From the NCBI GenBank assembly GCA_946222285.1, contig CAMIIP010000003.1:124001-188000 (forward strand): a DNA stretch of 64,000 bases, in the 5' to 3' direction. Positions 27,430-36,296 of this stretch are shown here, in pieces. The position numbers were made by a program, and so were the translations under genes. Origin of the DNA: an uncultured Rothia sp. (GTDB lineage Bacteria; Actinomycetota; Actinomycetes; Actinomycetales; Micrococcaceae). Positions within the stretch are counted from its first letter, which is position 1. The number at the start of each line of letters is the position of its first letter. Under the pieces are notes generated by a model. It had not been told where the DNA came from and made no database searches. It saw only the letters and a program-made list of their open reading frames with translations.

Positions 27430-29066
27430 TGCGAGTTATGGCTCAAGTTTCAATGATTATGGCACTGGATAAGTGCCTGGGTTGCCACACCTGTTCGGTA
27501 ACCTGCAAACAGGCGTGGACTAACCGCGCCGGTACAGAATACGTCTGGTTCAACAACGTAGAAACCCGCCCCGGTCTGGGCTACCCCAAGCGTTATGAGG
27601 ATCAGGAGAAGTGGAAGGGCGGCTGGACTCTCAACAAGAAAGGTCGCCTGGAGCTAAAAGCGGGTAACCGTTTCAAGAAGCTTTTCACTATCTTTGCGTC
27701 CCCTGTTCAGCCTCAGAAGACCGACTATTATGAGCCCTGGACCTACGACTACCAGAACCTTATCTCCGCCCCGTTAGGCGATGATTTCCCTGTCGCTAAG
27801 CCTAAGTCTCTTATTACCGGTGAAGATACCGCTATCGACTGGTCAGCTAACTGGGACGACGATTTGGGCGGCACCTACGTGACCGGCAACGAAGACCCGA
27901 TCGTCCAAAAAATTCGCCAGGAATCAGAAGAGAAAATCAAATTTGAATTTGAGAAGACCTTCATGTTCTACCTGCCGCGCATCTGCGAGCACTGCCTCAA
28001 CCCCTCTTGCATGGCTTCTTGCCCATCGGGCGCGATTTATAAGCGTAGCGAAGACGGCATTGTGCTCGTGGACCAGGATAGCTGCCGCGGCTGGCGCCAG
28101 TGCATCACCGGTTGCCCTTACAAGAAGATTTACTTCAACCACAAGTCGGGCAAAGCAGAGAAATGTACTTTCTGCTAACCCCGTCTAGAACACGGTATTC
28201 CTACCGTGTGTGCGGAGACTTGCGTGGGTCGTATGCGCTACATCGGTATTTTCCTCTACGACGCAGATCGAGTGACCGAAGCAGCCTCTGTGGAGAATGA
28301 CAAAGACCTCTACAAAGCCCAGCTCGATATCATGCTAGATCCTTTTGACCCCGAGATCATCCGGGCAGCAAAACGCGACGGTATTGAGCAGTCTTGGATT
28401 GAAGCTGCGCAAAAGTCTCCGGTCTACAAGCTGGCTAAAGAGTGGAAGATTGCACTACCTCTGCACCCCGAGTACCGCACCATGCCTATGGTTTGGTACG
28501 TTCCTCCGCTGTCTCCCATCATCGATCTGCTCAAAGAGCAGGGCCATGATGCTGAGTCGCAAGAGAATCTCTTTGGGGCTATAGATTCTCTGCGTATTCC
28601 CGTGGAGTATCTGGCAGAGCTCTTTACCGCCGGGGATACAGAAATCGTGGTCAACGTTCTTAAGAAGTTAGCGGCGATGCGCGCCTACATGCGAGACATA
28701 ACCCTTGGCGGAGTAGGCAATAAAGACATCGCTGAAGCGGTGGGAATGACGGGTGAAGAAATCTATGAGATGTACCGTCTCATGGCTATCTCTAAATACA
28801 ACGAACGCTACGTGATCCCTACAGCCCATATGGAAGATGCCCATAATCTTGAAGAGATTGGTTGTTCCTTAGACGGCGACGGTGGGCCAGGCATGCTCTA
28901 CGACGACGCCTTCAGCGGTAGCGGCGCCCGTCCTACCCCCGTCTCTGCTGGCTCTTACGCCAACACCGCACGTGCCGACGGCAAAGTGGATATCTTCATG
29001 TGGGATGGCAAGAGCCGACCCGATGCGCTGTTTCCCACTTCCACAAATTCAGCGAGGCAGAAGTGA
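27429..29066 (+). pseudogene. narH: Nitrate reductase beta subunit NarH with an in-frame TAA
   Basis: The iron-sulfur subunit passes electrons from NarI to NarG through four clusters. The frame starts MRVMAQVSMIMALDKCLGCH and shows the cysteine groups CLGCHTCSVTC, CEHCLNPSCMASC and CRGWRQCITGC, where the tryptophan marks the [3Fe-4S] site. It is stopped by TAA at 28176-28178, right after KCTFC. The same frame then continues without other damage through PRLEHGIPTVCAETCVGR to 29066, giving 545 codons in all. In E. coli NarH the interrupted position is Tyr in CIFCYPRIE, so one base change (TAC or TAT to TAA) explains it. As read, the product is a 249-residue fragment and active NarGHI is not expected. 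Sequencing error is the alternative. Confidence 0.9.
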
Positions 29067-29809
29067 TGGCAGGATTCTTCTCGAAACTCCTCGGTAAGAA
29101 TGAAGAAGTCACAGAACCGGCTCTACCCGCTAGCGGCGACCCTTTTGACATTGACTGGGGGAGTGGAACAGAGGAAGACTCGGTGATTTACCAGGTCTCT
29201 TCCGTGCTTTTCCGCTATCCCTCGGAAGAAATCAGAGATGCTATTCCTGAGTTCTTAGAGCTTGCCCACCGGATCGCTAACCCGCGTTTTATTGCGGCGA
29301 TTGAGCAGGTGCAGCAGTGGTATAACTCCGCATCGCTGGCAGAAATCTCTGCCAAATATGTGCAAGAATACGATCTTTCGCGCCGACATGCCCTGCATCT
29401 TTCCTACTGGACTGAGGGCGATACTCGGCGGCGGGGCGAAGCCCTGGGACGCTTTAAAAAGATGTATCGGGATTCGGGAATGGTCACCGATTTACACGGT
29501 GAATTACCCGATTATCTCCCGCTCGTTCTTGAATTTTCTGCGCTCATTGACCGAAAGAGCGGTAGGGCTGCTATGCAGGCTTATCGTCCTTCTTTAGAGT
29601 TGCTCCGCTTAGCTCTGCGCGATGACCGCTTAGCTTTTCACGGGCTGGTGGAGTGCATCTGCGATACTCTACCGGGTGAATCTCCCGAAGATGCCCAGCA
29701 GATTCAGCAGTTAGCCGGTTTTGGTCCGCCCCAAGAGACGGTGGGTTTGAGCAGCTCAGATCCTCGTTTATTACCCCTTCTACAACCTCAATCAGGAGTT
29801 ACGCGATGA
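29066..29809 (+). CDS. narJ: Nitrate reductase molybdenum cofactor assembly chaperone NarJ
   Basis: 247-residue NarJ/DmsD-family helical chaperone needed to insert the molybdenum cofactor into NarG before membrane attachment. Typical segments are YQVSSVLFRYPSEE, YVQEYDLSRRHALHLSYWTEGDTR and DLHGELPDYLPLVLEF. The ATG at 29066 overlaps the narH stop by one base (TGATG); an upstream in-frame start at 29000 lies inside narH. Overlaps narI by 4 nt. Confidence 0.93.
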   Translation: MAGFFSKLLGKNEEVTEPALPASGDPFDIDWGSGTEEDSVIYQVSSVLFRYPSEEIRDAIPEFLELAHRIANPRFIAAIEQVQQWYNSASLAEISAKYVQEYDLSRRHALHLSYWTEGDTRRRGEALGRFKKMYRDSGMVTDLHGELPDYLPLVLEFSALIDRKSGRAAMQAYRPSLELLRLALRDDRLAFHGLVECICDTLPGESPEDAQQIQQLAGFGPPQETVGLSSSDPRLLPLLQPQSGVTR

Positions 29810-30558
29810 ACCTTCTTGATACTTTTCTTTGGGGTGTTTTGCCCTATATGGTAGTGGTGATTTTGATTGGCGGCACTATCTGGCGCTATAAATATGATCA
29901 GTTCGGTTGGACCACCAGGTCCTCTCAGTTCTATGAATCAAAGATTCTCAAAATTGCCTCGCCTCTCTTCCACTACGGCCTAGTGGGCGTGCTAGCTGGT
30001 CATATCGTGGGTCTGCTGATTCCAGCGAGTTGGACAGCGGCATTGGGCATTAGCAACGATATGTATCATATGGGTGCGCTGATTATGGGTATTCCCTTTG
30101 GTCTTGCTGTGCTCTTCGGGTTGATGGTCATGGTTTTCCGTCGTCGTACCAATAAGTCTGTTTTTGCAGCGACCACGGTCAACGACAAAATCATGTACGT
30201 TGCACTGATGGCGGTCATTGTTCTCGGTATTGCAGTGACGATTATTAGCGCTATGCAGGGTCATCACGGCCATAACTACCGTGCAGATATCTCTCCCTGG
30301 TTCCGCTCCCTCTTTATCTTCCAACCCGATGTTGAGCTAATGAGCAACATCCCTCTGTCCTTCAAAGCACATATTCTGTTGGCTTTTGCTCTCTTTGCGC
30401 TCTGGCCCTTTACCCGTTTAGTGCACGCTTTTACAGCGCCCTTCCACTACCTCTTCCGCCCCTACATCGTCTACCGTTCTCGTTCGGGCGAAAAGGTTGG
30501 AGGACGCCGTGGCTGGGATCCGATAGGAACCTCCGATAAGACCGGAAGACTCAGGTAA
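29806..30558 (+). CDS. narI: Nitrate reductase gamma subunit NarI (cytochrome b)
   Basis: 250-residue membrane subunit with five transmembrane helices that oxidises menaquinol and holds two b hemes. Heme-ligand histidines fit HYGLVGVLAGHIVG (first pair) and FKAHILLAFALFALWPFTRLVH (second pair). A basic tail of about 30 residues follows the last helix. Start overlaps narJ by 4 nt (ATGA). Last gene of the reductase operon proper. Confidence 0.94.
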   Translation: MNLLDTFLWGVLPYMVVVILIGGTIWRYKYDQFGWTTRSSQFYESKILKIASPLFHYGLVGVLAGHIVGLLIPASWTAALGISNDMYHMGALIMGIPFGLAVLFGLMVMVFRRRTNKSVFAATTVNDKIMYVALMAVIVLGIAVTIISAMQGHHGHNYRADISPWFRSLFIFQPDVELMSNIPLSFKAHILLAFALFALWPFTRLVHAFTAPFHYLFRPYIVYRSRSGEKVGGRRGWDPIGTSDKTGRLR

Positions 30559-30614
30559 TAGTTCTTCGCTTTTCTTTACACCACATTGTGATTCACACAC
30601 TATTTGAGGAAATC

Positions 30615-31838
30615 ATGACTACAACAACGGTGGATCGAGATCCACAACTCAAGGGGCAACTCAAGAACGTTATTTTGGCTACCCTTGCCTCGATGGTTGG
30701 CTTCTGGGGGTGGACCATGATCGGTCCGCTAGCGAAGTCATACTATAAAGACGCTTTTCATTTGAGCCCAGGACAACTGAGCTTACTCATCGCTATGCCG
30801 GTTATTGTGGGTGCAGTAGCCCGTATTCCCGTGGGGGCTATGACCGACCGCTTTGGTGGGCGAGTGATGTTTACCGGAATGCTGGTACTGACCTCAGCAA
30901 TGGTGCTTATCGTCGGTTTAGTGGGAGCTTTCACTACGAGCTTTCCGCTACTGCTAGCAGTTGCCTTCTTCTTGGGTATTGGTGGAGCAATCTTCGCTGT
31001 CGGTGTGCCGTTCTCGGCGTCCTGGTATGAACCCCATCGTAAAGGGCTGGCCACGGGTATTTTTGGAATGGGCATGATTGGTACCGCTGTGGCGGCTTTC
31101 TTCAACCCTCGTATGCTTAAGGCATTAGGATACTTTCCTACCCACGTGACTATTGCCTGCATTGCTTTTGCCTACGCAATTGTGGTGTGGTTTATGATGA
31201 AAGATTCTCCTAAAACTGCCGGTCGGACTCCCGAGCCGATGATGCCTAAAATTCTTGCCGCAACCAAGAACATCTCGACCTGGCAATTGTGCTTCATCTA
31301 TGCTGTTGTTTTTGGTGCCTTTGTAGCCTTCTCTAACTATCTGCCCACATATATGAGCAATGTCTACAACTTTGAATCGGTACAAGCTGGCACTTTCGCT
31401 GCATTGTTTGCCACCTGCGCGGTTATTGCCCGACCCTTTGGCGGTGTTGCCGCCGATAAAGTGGGTCCCCGCCCCGTTACCATCGTGATGTTTTGCGCGA
31501 TTGCGGTTCTATCGGTGCTCATCGCTCTACAGTTCGGTTCTGCATGGGCATACTTTAGCCTCTTTATTTTGATGGCGGTCTTTATCGGCTTTGGAACCGG
31601 AACCGTCTTCGGCTGGGTAGGGCGCGCTTCTAAACCTGAAGAAACCGGTACTGTGGGCGGACTCGTCTCTGCTGCCGGTGGATTGGGTGGTTATTTCCCG
31701 CCCCTGATTATGGGTGCTGTCTACGGAATGAACGGTCATTACTTTTGGGCACAGATTGCGCTTATGGGTGCGGCGCTCGTCTCACTGGCCATCTCTTTCA
31801 TGATCAAGAATGGCGGAAAACCCACCGTCAGCAAATAG
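30615..31838 (+). CDS. narK: Nitrate/nitrite transporter NarK (MFS)
   Basis: 407-residue major facilitator protein with about 12 hydrophobic helices. NarK-family marks are GFWGWTMIGPLAKSYY in helix 1, RIPVGAMTDRFGGR in loop 2-3, and the glycine-rich nitrate signature segments around helices 5 and 11 (FFLGIGGAIFAVGVPFSASWY; GLVSAAGGLGGYFPPLIMG). It imports nitrate and/or exports nitrite. ATG 30615 follows GAGGAAA; an upstream GTG at 30588 lacks a ribosome binding site. 56 nt after narI, probably co-transcribed, and closed by a terminator. Confidence 0.93.
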   Translation: MTTTTVDRDPQLKGQLKNVILATLASMVGFWGWTMIGPLAKSYYKDAFHLSPGQLSLLIAMPVIVGAVARIPVGAMTDRFGGRVMFTGMLVLTSAMVLIVGLVGAFTTSFPLLLAVAFFLGIGGAIFAVGVPFSASWYEPHRKGLATGIFGMGMIGTAVAAFFNPRMLKALGYFPTHVTIACIAFAYAIVVWFMMKDSPKTAGRTPEPMMPKILAATKNISTWQLCFIYAVVFGAFVAFSNYLPTYMSNVYNFESVQAGTFAALFATCAVIARPFGGVAADKVGPRPVTIVMFCAIAVLSVLIALQFGSAWAYFSLFILMAVFIGFGTGTVFGWVGRASKPEETGTVGGLVSAAGGLGGYFPPLIMGAVYGMNGHYFWAQIALMGAALVSLAISFMIKNGGKPTVSK

Positions 31839-31860
31839 GCAGTCCAGAAGTTAGCTTGTA

Positions 31861-31905
31861 GCAAATACGCCGTACGATTCCTTAACTCGTATGGCGTATT
31901 TTGCG
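31861..31905 (+). terminator. Terminator after narK
   Basis: 15-bp stem (31863-31877 with 31887-31901, one G-T pair, 9-nt loop) ending in TTTT. Confidence 0.75.
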
Positions 31906-31944
31906 TGTGATATGGCAAACTTAAGCTGTTCATAAACTACCGCT

Positions 31945-32075
31945 ATACCATGCGGGAGAGACTGCAAGAGTGCAAAGATGCACGGCTTGTAGCGCCGAAG
32001 GAGCAAGACCTCCCCGGGAAACTCTCAGGCAACCGTACCGTGTGGTTAGGTAACTCTGAATCGGCGAAAATACTT
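31945..32075 (+). ncRNA. Glycine riboswitch
   Basis: The conserved core of a glycine aptamer is visible in order: GCGGGAGAG (31952-31960), a P3a hairpin GTGCA...TGCAC, GCGCCGAAGGAGCAA (31992-32006), CTCTCAGGCAA (32022-32032) and a closing AACTCTGA. It lies in the leader of gcvP, whose product breaks down glycine, so glycine should turn expression on. Only one aptamer is recognisable; many glycine riboswitches are tandem. A short hairpin TGGGG-AGGT-CCCCA follows before the gcvP ribosome binding site. Confidence 0.9.
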
Positions 32076-32143
32076 TCATACGAAACAGAGTGGGGAGGTC
32101 CCCAACTTCTATTGCAGGCTGGAACTGACAAGGAGTAGTTTGT

Positions 32144-34990
32144 ATGTCATTTATCGACCGTCATATAGGGCCACGCGAAACTGATCTTGAATCAATGCTC
32201 GAAACTGTTGGCTACGATTCTCTCAGCGATTTGATTGATGCAGTGGTGCCGTCCTCCATCCGCATGGATAGCGCGCTGAATCTTCCTGATGCTCTTTCTG
32301 AGCGCGACGCTCAAGAAAAGATTGCCGGTTATGCGGCTCAGAACGTGGTGAAAGCCCAGATGATTGGTGCTGGCTACTACGACGCAATTACCCCTCCCGT
32401 CCTTCGCCGGAATATTCTTGAAGCACCGGGCTGGTACACTTCCTACACTCCCTATCAGGCTGAAATTTCTCAGGGTCGCTTGGAGGCTCTTCTCAACTTC
32501 CAGAACACCGTGATGGAACTGACCGGTCTTGAGGTTGCTAACGCTTCTCTGCTCGATGAATCCACCGCAGTGGCTGAAGCTGTGACCATGATGAAGCGCG
32601 CTAATCGTAAGGTCAAGAACGGCTTCTTCGCTATCGATTCACGTTGCTTGCCCCAGACTCTTTCCGTAGTTCGCGGCCGCGCTGAGGCTCTCGGTATTGA
32701 CTTTGTGGTGACTGACTTCTCGGAGGGACTGCCCGAGGGCGATCTCTACGGTGTCGTGCTTGCTTACCCCGGTCACGACGGCGAAGTTCGAGACATCAAG
32801 CCTCTGGTTGACGAGGCGAAAGAGCGTAACGCTCTGGTTACCGTCAACTCTGACCTTCTGGCTCTTACCCTGCTGAAGTCTCCTGGCGAACTGGGCGCCG
32901 ATATAGTCGTCGGCAATACCCAGCGATTTGGTTTGCCCCTGTGGTACGGTGGCCCCCACGCGGCGTTTATGGCTGTTCATGTCGGTCAGCAGCGCAATAT
33001 GCCCGGTCGCCTTGTTGGGGTTTCTCAGGACGCTACCGGTCGTCCCGGCTATCGTTTGGCTCTACAGACTCGTGAGCAACATATCCGCCGTGAAAAGGCT
33101 ACCTCTAACATCTGTACCGCTCAGGCACTTTTGGCGATTACCGCTGGTGCCTACGCTGTTTATCACGGTCCCGAAGGTCTGAAACAGATTGCACAAACTC
33201 TGCATGCAAACGCTTCACGTGTAGCAGATGCCCTCACTGAAGCTGGACTGAAACTGGTTCATGAATCTTTCTTTGACACCGTTGCATTCGATGTTGAGGG
33301 TAAGGCTGATGAGTACCTGAAGAAGGCAGCAGATGCCGGTATCAACATTCGCAAGATTAATGATGATCGCATCTCTATCTCGGTGGGCGAATCGCACGAC
33401 GACGCTGTACTGATCGCGCTGGTTGAAGCGTTCGGTGCTACCCTGCCCGAGTCAGGATCTCACGAGATTTCCTCTGATCTGCTGCGTACCGATGAATACA
33501 TGCAGCACCCCGTATTCCATCTTTATCGCTCAGAGACTTCGATGATGCGCTACCTGCGTCAGCTCTCCGATAAGGACTTGGCGCTGGATCGCACCATGAT
33601 TCCTTTGGGTTCTTGCACCATGAAGCTCAACGCTGCTGCAGAGATGGAACCCATCTCTTGGCCCGAGTTCGCTTCGATTCACCCGCTGGCACCGGCTGAG
33701 CAGACCAAGGGTTGGCAAGCTCTGATTGAGGAGCTTTCAGATTGGCTCGTGAACATTACCGGTTACGATGCTATTTCACTGCAGCCCAACTCCGGCGCTT
33801 CAGGTGAATATGCCGGTCTGCGCGCAATTCGTGCCTACCATGAGGATCGCGGCGATGACCAGCGCACTATCGTGCTGATTCCTATGTCTGCCCACGGCAC
33901 TAACGCAGCGTCTGCGGCTCTTGCAGGCTTGGATGTTGCCGGTGTTGCTACCGCAGAAGATGGATCCGTTGATATTGACGATCTCAAAGCAAAAATCGAG
34001 AAGTACGGCGATACCATTGCTGGCATTATGATTACTTACCCCTCAACTCACGGTGTCTTCGAAGATAAAGTGGTTGAGGTATGCCAGCTAGTTCACGACG
34101 CCGGTGGTCAGGTCTACGTGGACGGCGCTAATCTCAACGCACAGATGGGTCTGGCTCAGCCCGGTAAGTTTGGCGGCGACGTCTCGCACCTGAACTTGCA
34201 CAAGACTTTCGCTATCCCTCACGGTGGTGGTGGTCCCGGTGTTGGTCCGATCGGTGTCCGTGAGCACCTGAAGAAGTACCTGCCCGGTAATGGCTACCTC
34301 GCCGATGAGGAAGGCAATCTTGCCGATGCGCCGCTACCTATCTCACAGGCAATGTTCGGTTCCGCGGGTGTTCTGCCCATTACCTGGATGTACATCGCGA
34401 TGTCCGGTGCAGAAGGTCTGAAAAACGCTTCAGAGTACGCCATTTTGAATGCTAACTACATCGCTCGCAAGCTGGGCGAGAAGTTCCCTGTGCTCTACAC
34501 TGGCCCCGGAAATCTAGTAGCTCACGAGTGCATCCTTGATTTGCGCGAGCTCACCGCCGATTCCGGCGTCACCGCAGAAGATGTCTGCAAGCGTTTGATG
34601 GATTACGGTTTCCACGCACCCACCCTAGCTTTCCCTGTACCCGGCACGCTCATGGTTGAGCCCACCGAATCCGAGAGCCTGGCGGAGCTGGATCGCTTCA
34701 TTACTGCCATGAGCACCATTTATGAGGAAATCAAATATGTAGCAGACGGCAATGTTGCTGTTGAAGATTCGGTTCTACGCAACGCCCCTCACACCATTGA
34801 GGTTGTTTCGGCAGACGAGTGGGATCGTAAGTACAAGCGCTCAGAAGCTGCTTTTCCTGTGCCCTCGTTACACCGTAACAAGTACTTCACCCCGGTGGGT
34901 CGTATCGACGGCGCTAATGGCGACCGCCACTTTGTCTGCGAGTGCCCTCCCATGGATGCTTTCGACATTGAAGTAACCGAAGCTGACTAA
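32144..34990 (+). CDS. gcvP: Glycine dehydrogenase (decarboxylating), P protein
   Basis: 948-residue single-chain P protein of the glycine cleavage system; decarboxylates glycine and transfers the aminomethyl group to lipoylated GcvH. The PLP lysine is at about 687 in HLNLHKTFAIPHGGGGPG. The start MSFIDRHIGPRETDLESML is the family N-terminus and AAGGAG lies 9 nt ahead of the ATG. Controlled by the glycine riboswitch; gcvT follows after 26 nt. Confidence 0.97.
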   Translation: MSFIDRHIGPRETDLESMLETVGYDSLSDLIDAVVPSSIRMDSALNLPDALSERDAQEKIAGYAAQNVVKAQMIGAGYYDAITPPVLRRNILEAPGWYTSYTPYQAEISQGRLEALLNFQNTVMELTGLEVANASLLDESTAVAEAVTMMKRANRKVKNGFFAIDSRCLPQTLSVVRGRAEALGIDFVVTDFSEGLPEGDLYGVVLAYPGHDGEVRDIKPLVDEAKERNALVTVNSDLLALTLLKSPGELGADIVVGNTQRFGLPLWYGGPHAAFMAVHVGQQRNMPGRLVGVSQDATGRPGYRLALQTREQHIRREKATSNICTAQALLAITAGAYAVYHGPEGLKQIAQTLHANASRVADALTEAGLKLVHESFFDTVAFDVEGKADEYLKKAADAGINIRKINDDRISISVGESHDDAVLIALVEAFGATLPESGSHEISSDLLRTDEYMQHPVFHLYRSETSMMRYLRQLSDKDLALDRTMIPLGSCTMKLNAAAEMEPISWPEFASIHPLAPAEQTKGWQALIEELSDWLVNITGYDAISLQPNSGASGEYAGLRAIRAYHEDRGDDQRTIVLIPMSAHGTNAASAALAGLDVAGVATAEDGSVDIDDLKAKIEKYGDTIAGIMITYPSTHGVFEDKVVEVCQLVHDAGGQVYVDGANLNAQMGLAQPGKFGGDVSHLNLHKTFAIPHGGGGPGVGPIGVREHLKKYLPGNGYLADEEGNLADAPLPISQAMFGSAGVLPITWMYIAMSGAEGLKNASEYAILNANYIARKLGEKFPVLYTGPGNLVAHECILDLRELTADSGVTAEDVCKRLMDYGFHAPTLAFPVPGTLMVEPTESESLAELDRFITAMSTIYEEIKYVADGNVAVEDSVLRNAPHTIEVVSADEWDRKYKRSEAAFPVPSLHRNKYFTPVGRIDGANGDRHFVCECPPMDAFDIEVTEAD

Positions 34991-35016
34991 TACAAATATT
35001 TGAAAGGAGAGTCTTC

Positions 35017-36132
35017 ATGGCTCCTCAGAAAACTTCACTGTATGAAAAACACGAAGCTCTCGGCGCTTCTTTTACCGATTTTGGTGGCTGGGATATGCCC
35101 CTGAAGTATGAGAACGACGTCGAAGAGCATAAGGCCGTCCGCGAATTTTCGGGCCTGTTTGATCTTTCCCACATGGGTGAGTTCCGTATTACCGGTCCCG
35201 ATGCTGCAGCTTTCTTGGACTACACCCTGGTATCCAATATGGGTATTCTCAAGGTGGGCAAGGCAAAATACTCCATCCTCGTTGATGAAGACGGCAAAAT
35301 TCTCGATGACCTCATCACCTACCGACTGGGTGAAGAAGAATTCCTCGTTGTTCCTAACGCATCGAATGTTGCCACGGACTTTGAGGCTTTCAAGGCTCGT
35401 ACCGAAGGTTTCGACGTCGAGCTGGTCAACGAATCAGCAGATACCTCTCTGGTAGCTGTTCAGGGTCCCACCTCTGAGCAGATTCTCTTGGCAATGAACC
35501 CCTCCGATGCTGAGGCCATCAAGGAATTGAAGTACTACGCTTCCGTTCCTCTGAAGTTCGGCGAGGTCGACGTTCTTCTGGCTCGTACCGGTTACACCGG
35601 TGAAGACGGCTTTGAGATTTATGTTTCCAACGAGAATGCAACAAAGATTTGGGACGCCGCCACTGAAGCTGGCAAGGAATTTGGTATTAAGCCTGCCGGT
35701 TTGGCTGCTCGTGATTCCCTGCGTCTTGAAGCTGGGATGCCCCTCTACGGCAACGAGTTGGGCAAGGAAATTTCCGTCTTTGAGTCCGGTCTGGGGCGCC
35801 TGGTGGAAATTGCGCTGGAGAAGAAAAAGGCAGACTTCGTAGGCCGTGAAGCGCTTGCGCAGTTGGCTGAAAACGATTCAGAGCGTATCCTCGTAGGTTT
35901 GAAGGCTCAGGCAAAGCGTCCCGCTCGTAGCGGAGCAAAACTGGTGGACGGCGAGGTCGAAATCGGTGAGGTTACCTCAGGTATTCCTTCACCCACTCTG
36001 GGTCACCCAGTAGCTATGGCTCTGGTCAAGAGGGAATACTCAGAAATCGGTACTACGATTGATGTAGATATTCGCGGCAAGAAGGCACCTTTTGAGGTTG
36101 TTGCTTTGCCTTTCTATAAGCGTGAATCCTAA
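35017..36132 (+). CDS. gcvT: Aminomethyltransferase, T protein
   Basis: 371-residue T protein; releases ammonia from the aminomethyl group on GcvH and makes 5,10-methylenetetrahydrofolate. Family blocks: LYEKHEALGASFTDFGGWDMP, LFDLSHMGEFRITG, ARTGYTGEDGFEIY and AARDSLRLEAGMPLYG. AAAGGAGAG precedes the ATG. gcvH, often third in this operon, is not here; the next gene is sdaA after a terminator hairpin. Confidence 0.96.
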   Translation: MAPQKTSLYEKHEALGASFTDFGGWDMPLKYENDVEEHKAVREFSGLFDLSHMGEFRITGPDAAAFLDYTLVSNMGILKVGKAKYSILVDEDGKILDDLITYRLGEEEFLVVPNASNVATDFEAFKARTEGFDVELVNESADTSLVAVQGPTSEQILLAMNPSDAEAIKELKYYASVPLKFGEVDVLLARTGYTGEDGFEIYVSNENATKIWDAATEAGKEFGIKPAGLAARDSLRLEAGMPLYGNELGKEISVFESGLGRLVEIALEKKKADFVGREALAQLAENDSERILVGLKAQAKRPARSGAKLVDGEVEIGEVTSGIPSPTLGHPVAMALVKREYSEIGTTIDVDIRGKKAPFEVVALPFYKRES

Positions 36133-36187
36133 TTCATTCTTGAATGTTTGCCGGGGCGGCTACCTCGGTGAAGTGTTTCACTAAAAG

Positions 36188-36230
36188 AATTCAGCCCGAG
36201 CACTCACCCGTGCTCGGGCTGAATTTACGA
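36188..36230 (+). terminator. Terminator after gcvT
   Basis: Perfect 15-bp inverted repeat (36189-36203 with 36210-36224, 6-nt loop) followed by a weak T tail. Some readthrough into sdaA is possible. Confidence 0.7.
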
Positions 36231-36296
36231 TGGCAGATTATTCCAACCGAGCAATTCGCGCAGGCGAAACTCTTGGTTTGGAGGGAAGGAAAGTGC

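Noticed and set aside
28176..28178. Recoding of the narH stop as selenocysteine or pyrrolysine
   Set aside because: The codon is TAA, not TGA or TAG, and homologues have tyrosine there.
32076..32143. Second glycine aptamer before gcvP
   Set aside because: No second CGCCGAAGG or CTCAGGCAA core is present in this stretch.
36144..36296. Upstream extension of sdaA
   Set aside because: It runs through the gcvT terminator hairpin; ATG 36297 has a good ribosome binding site and the family N-terminus.
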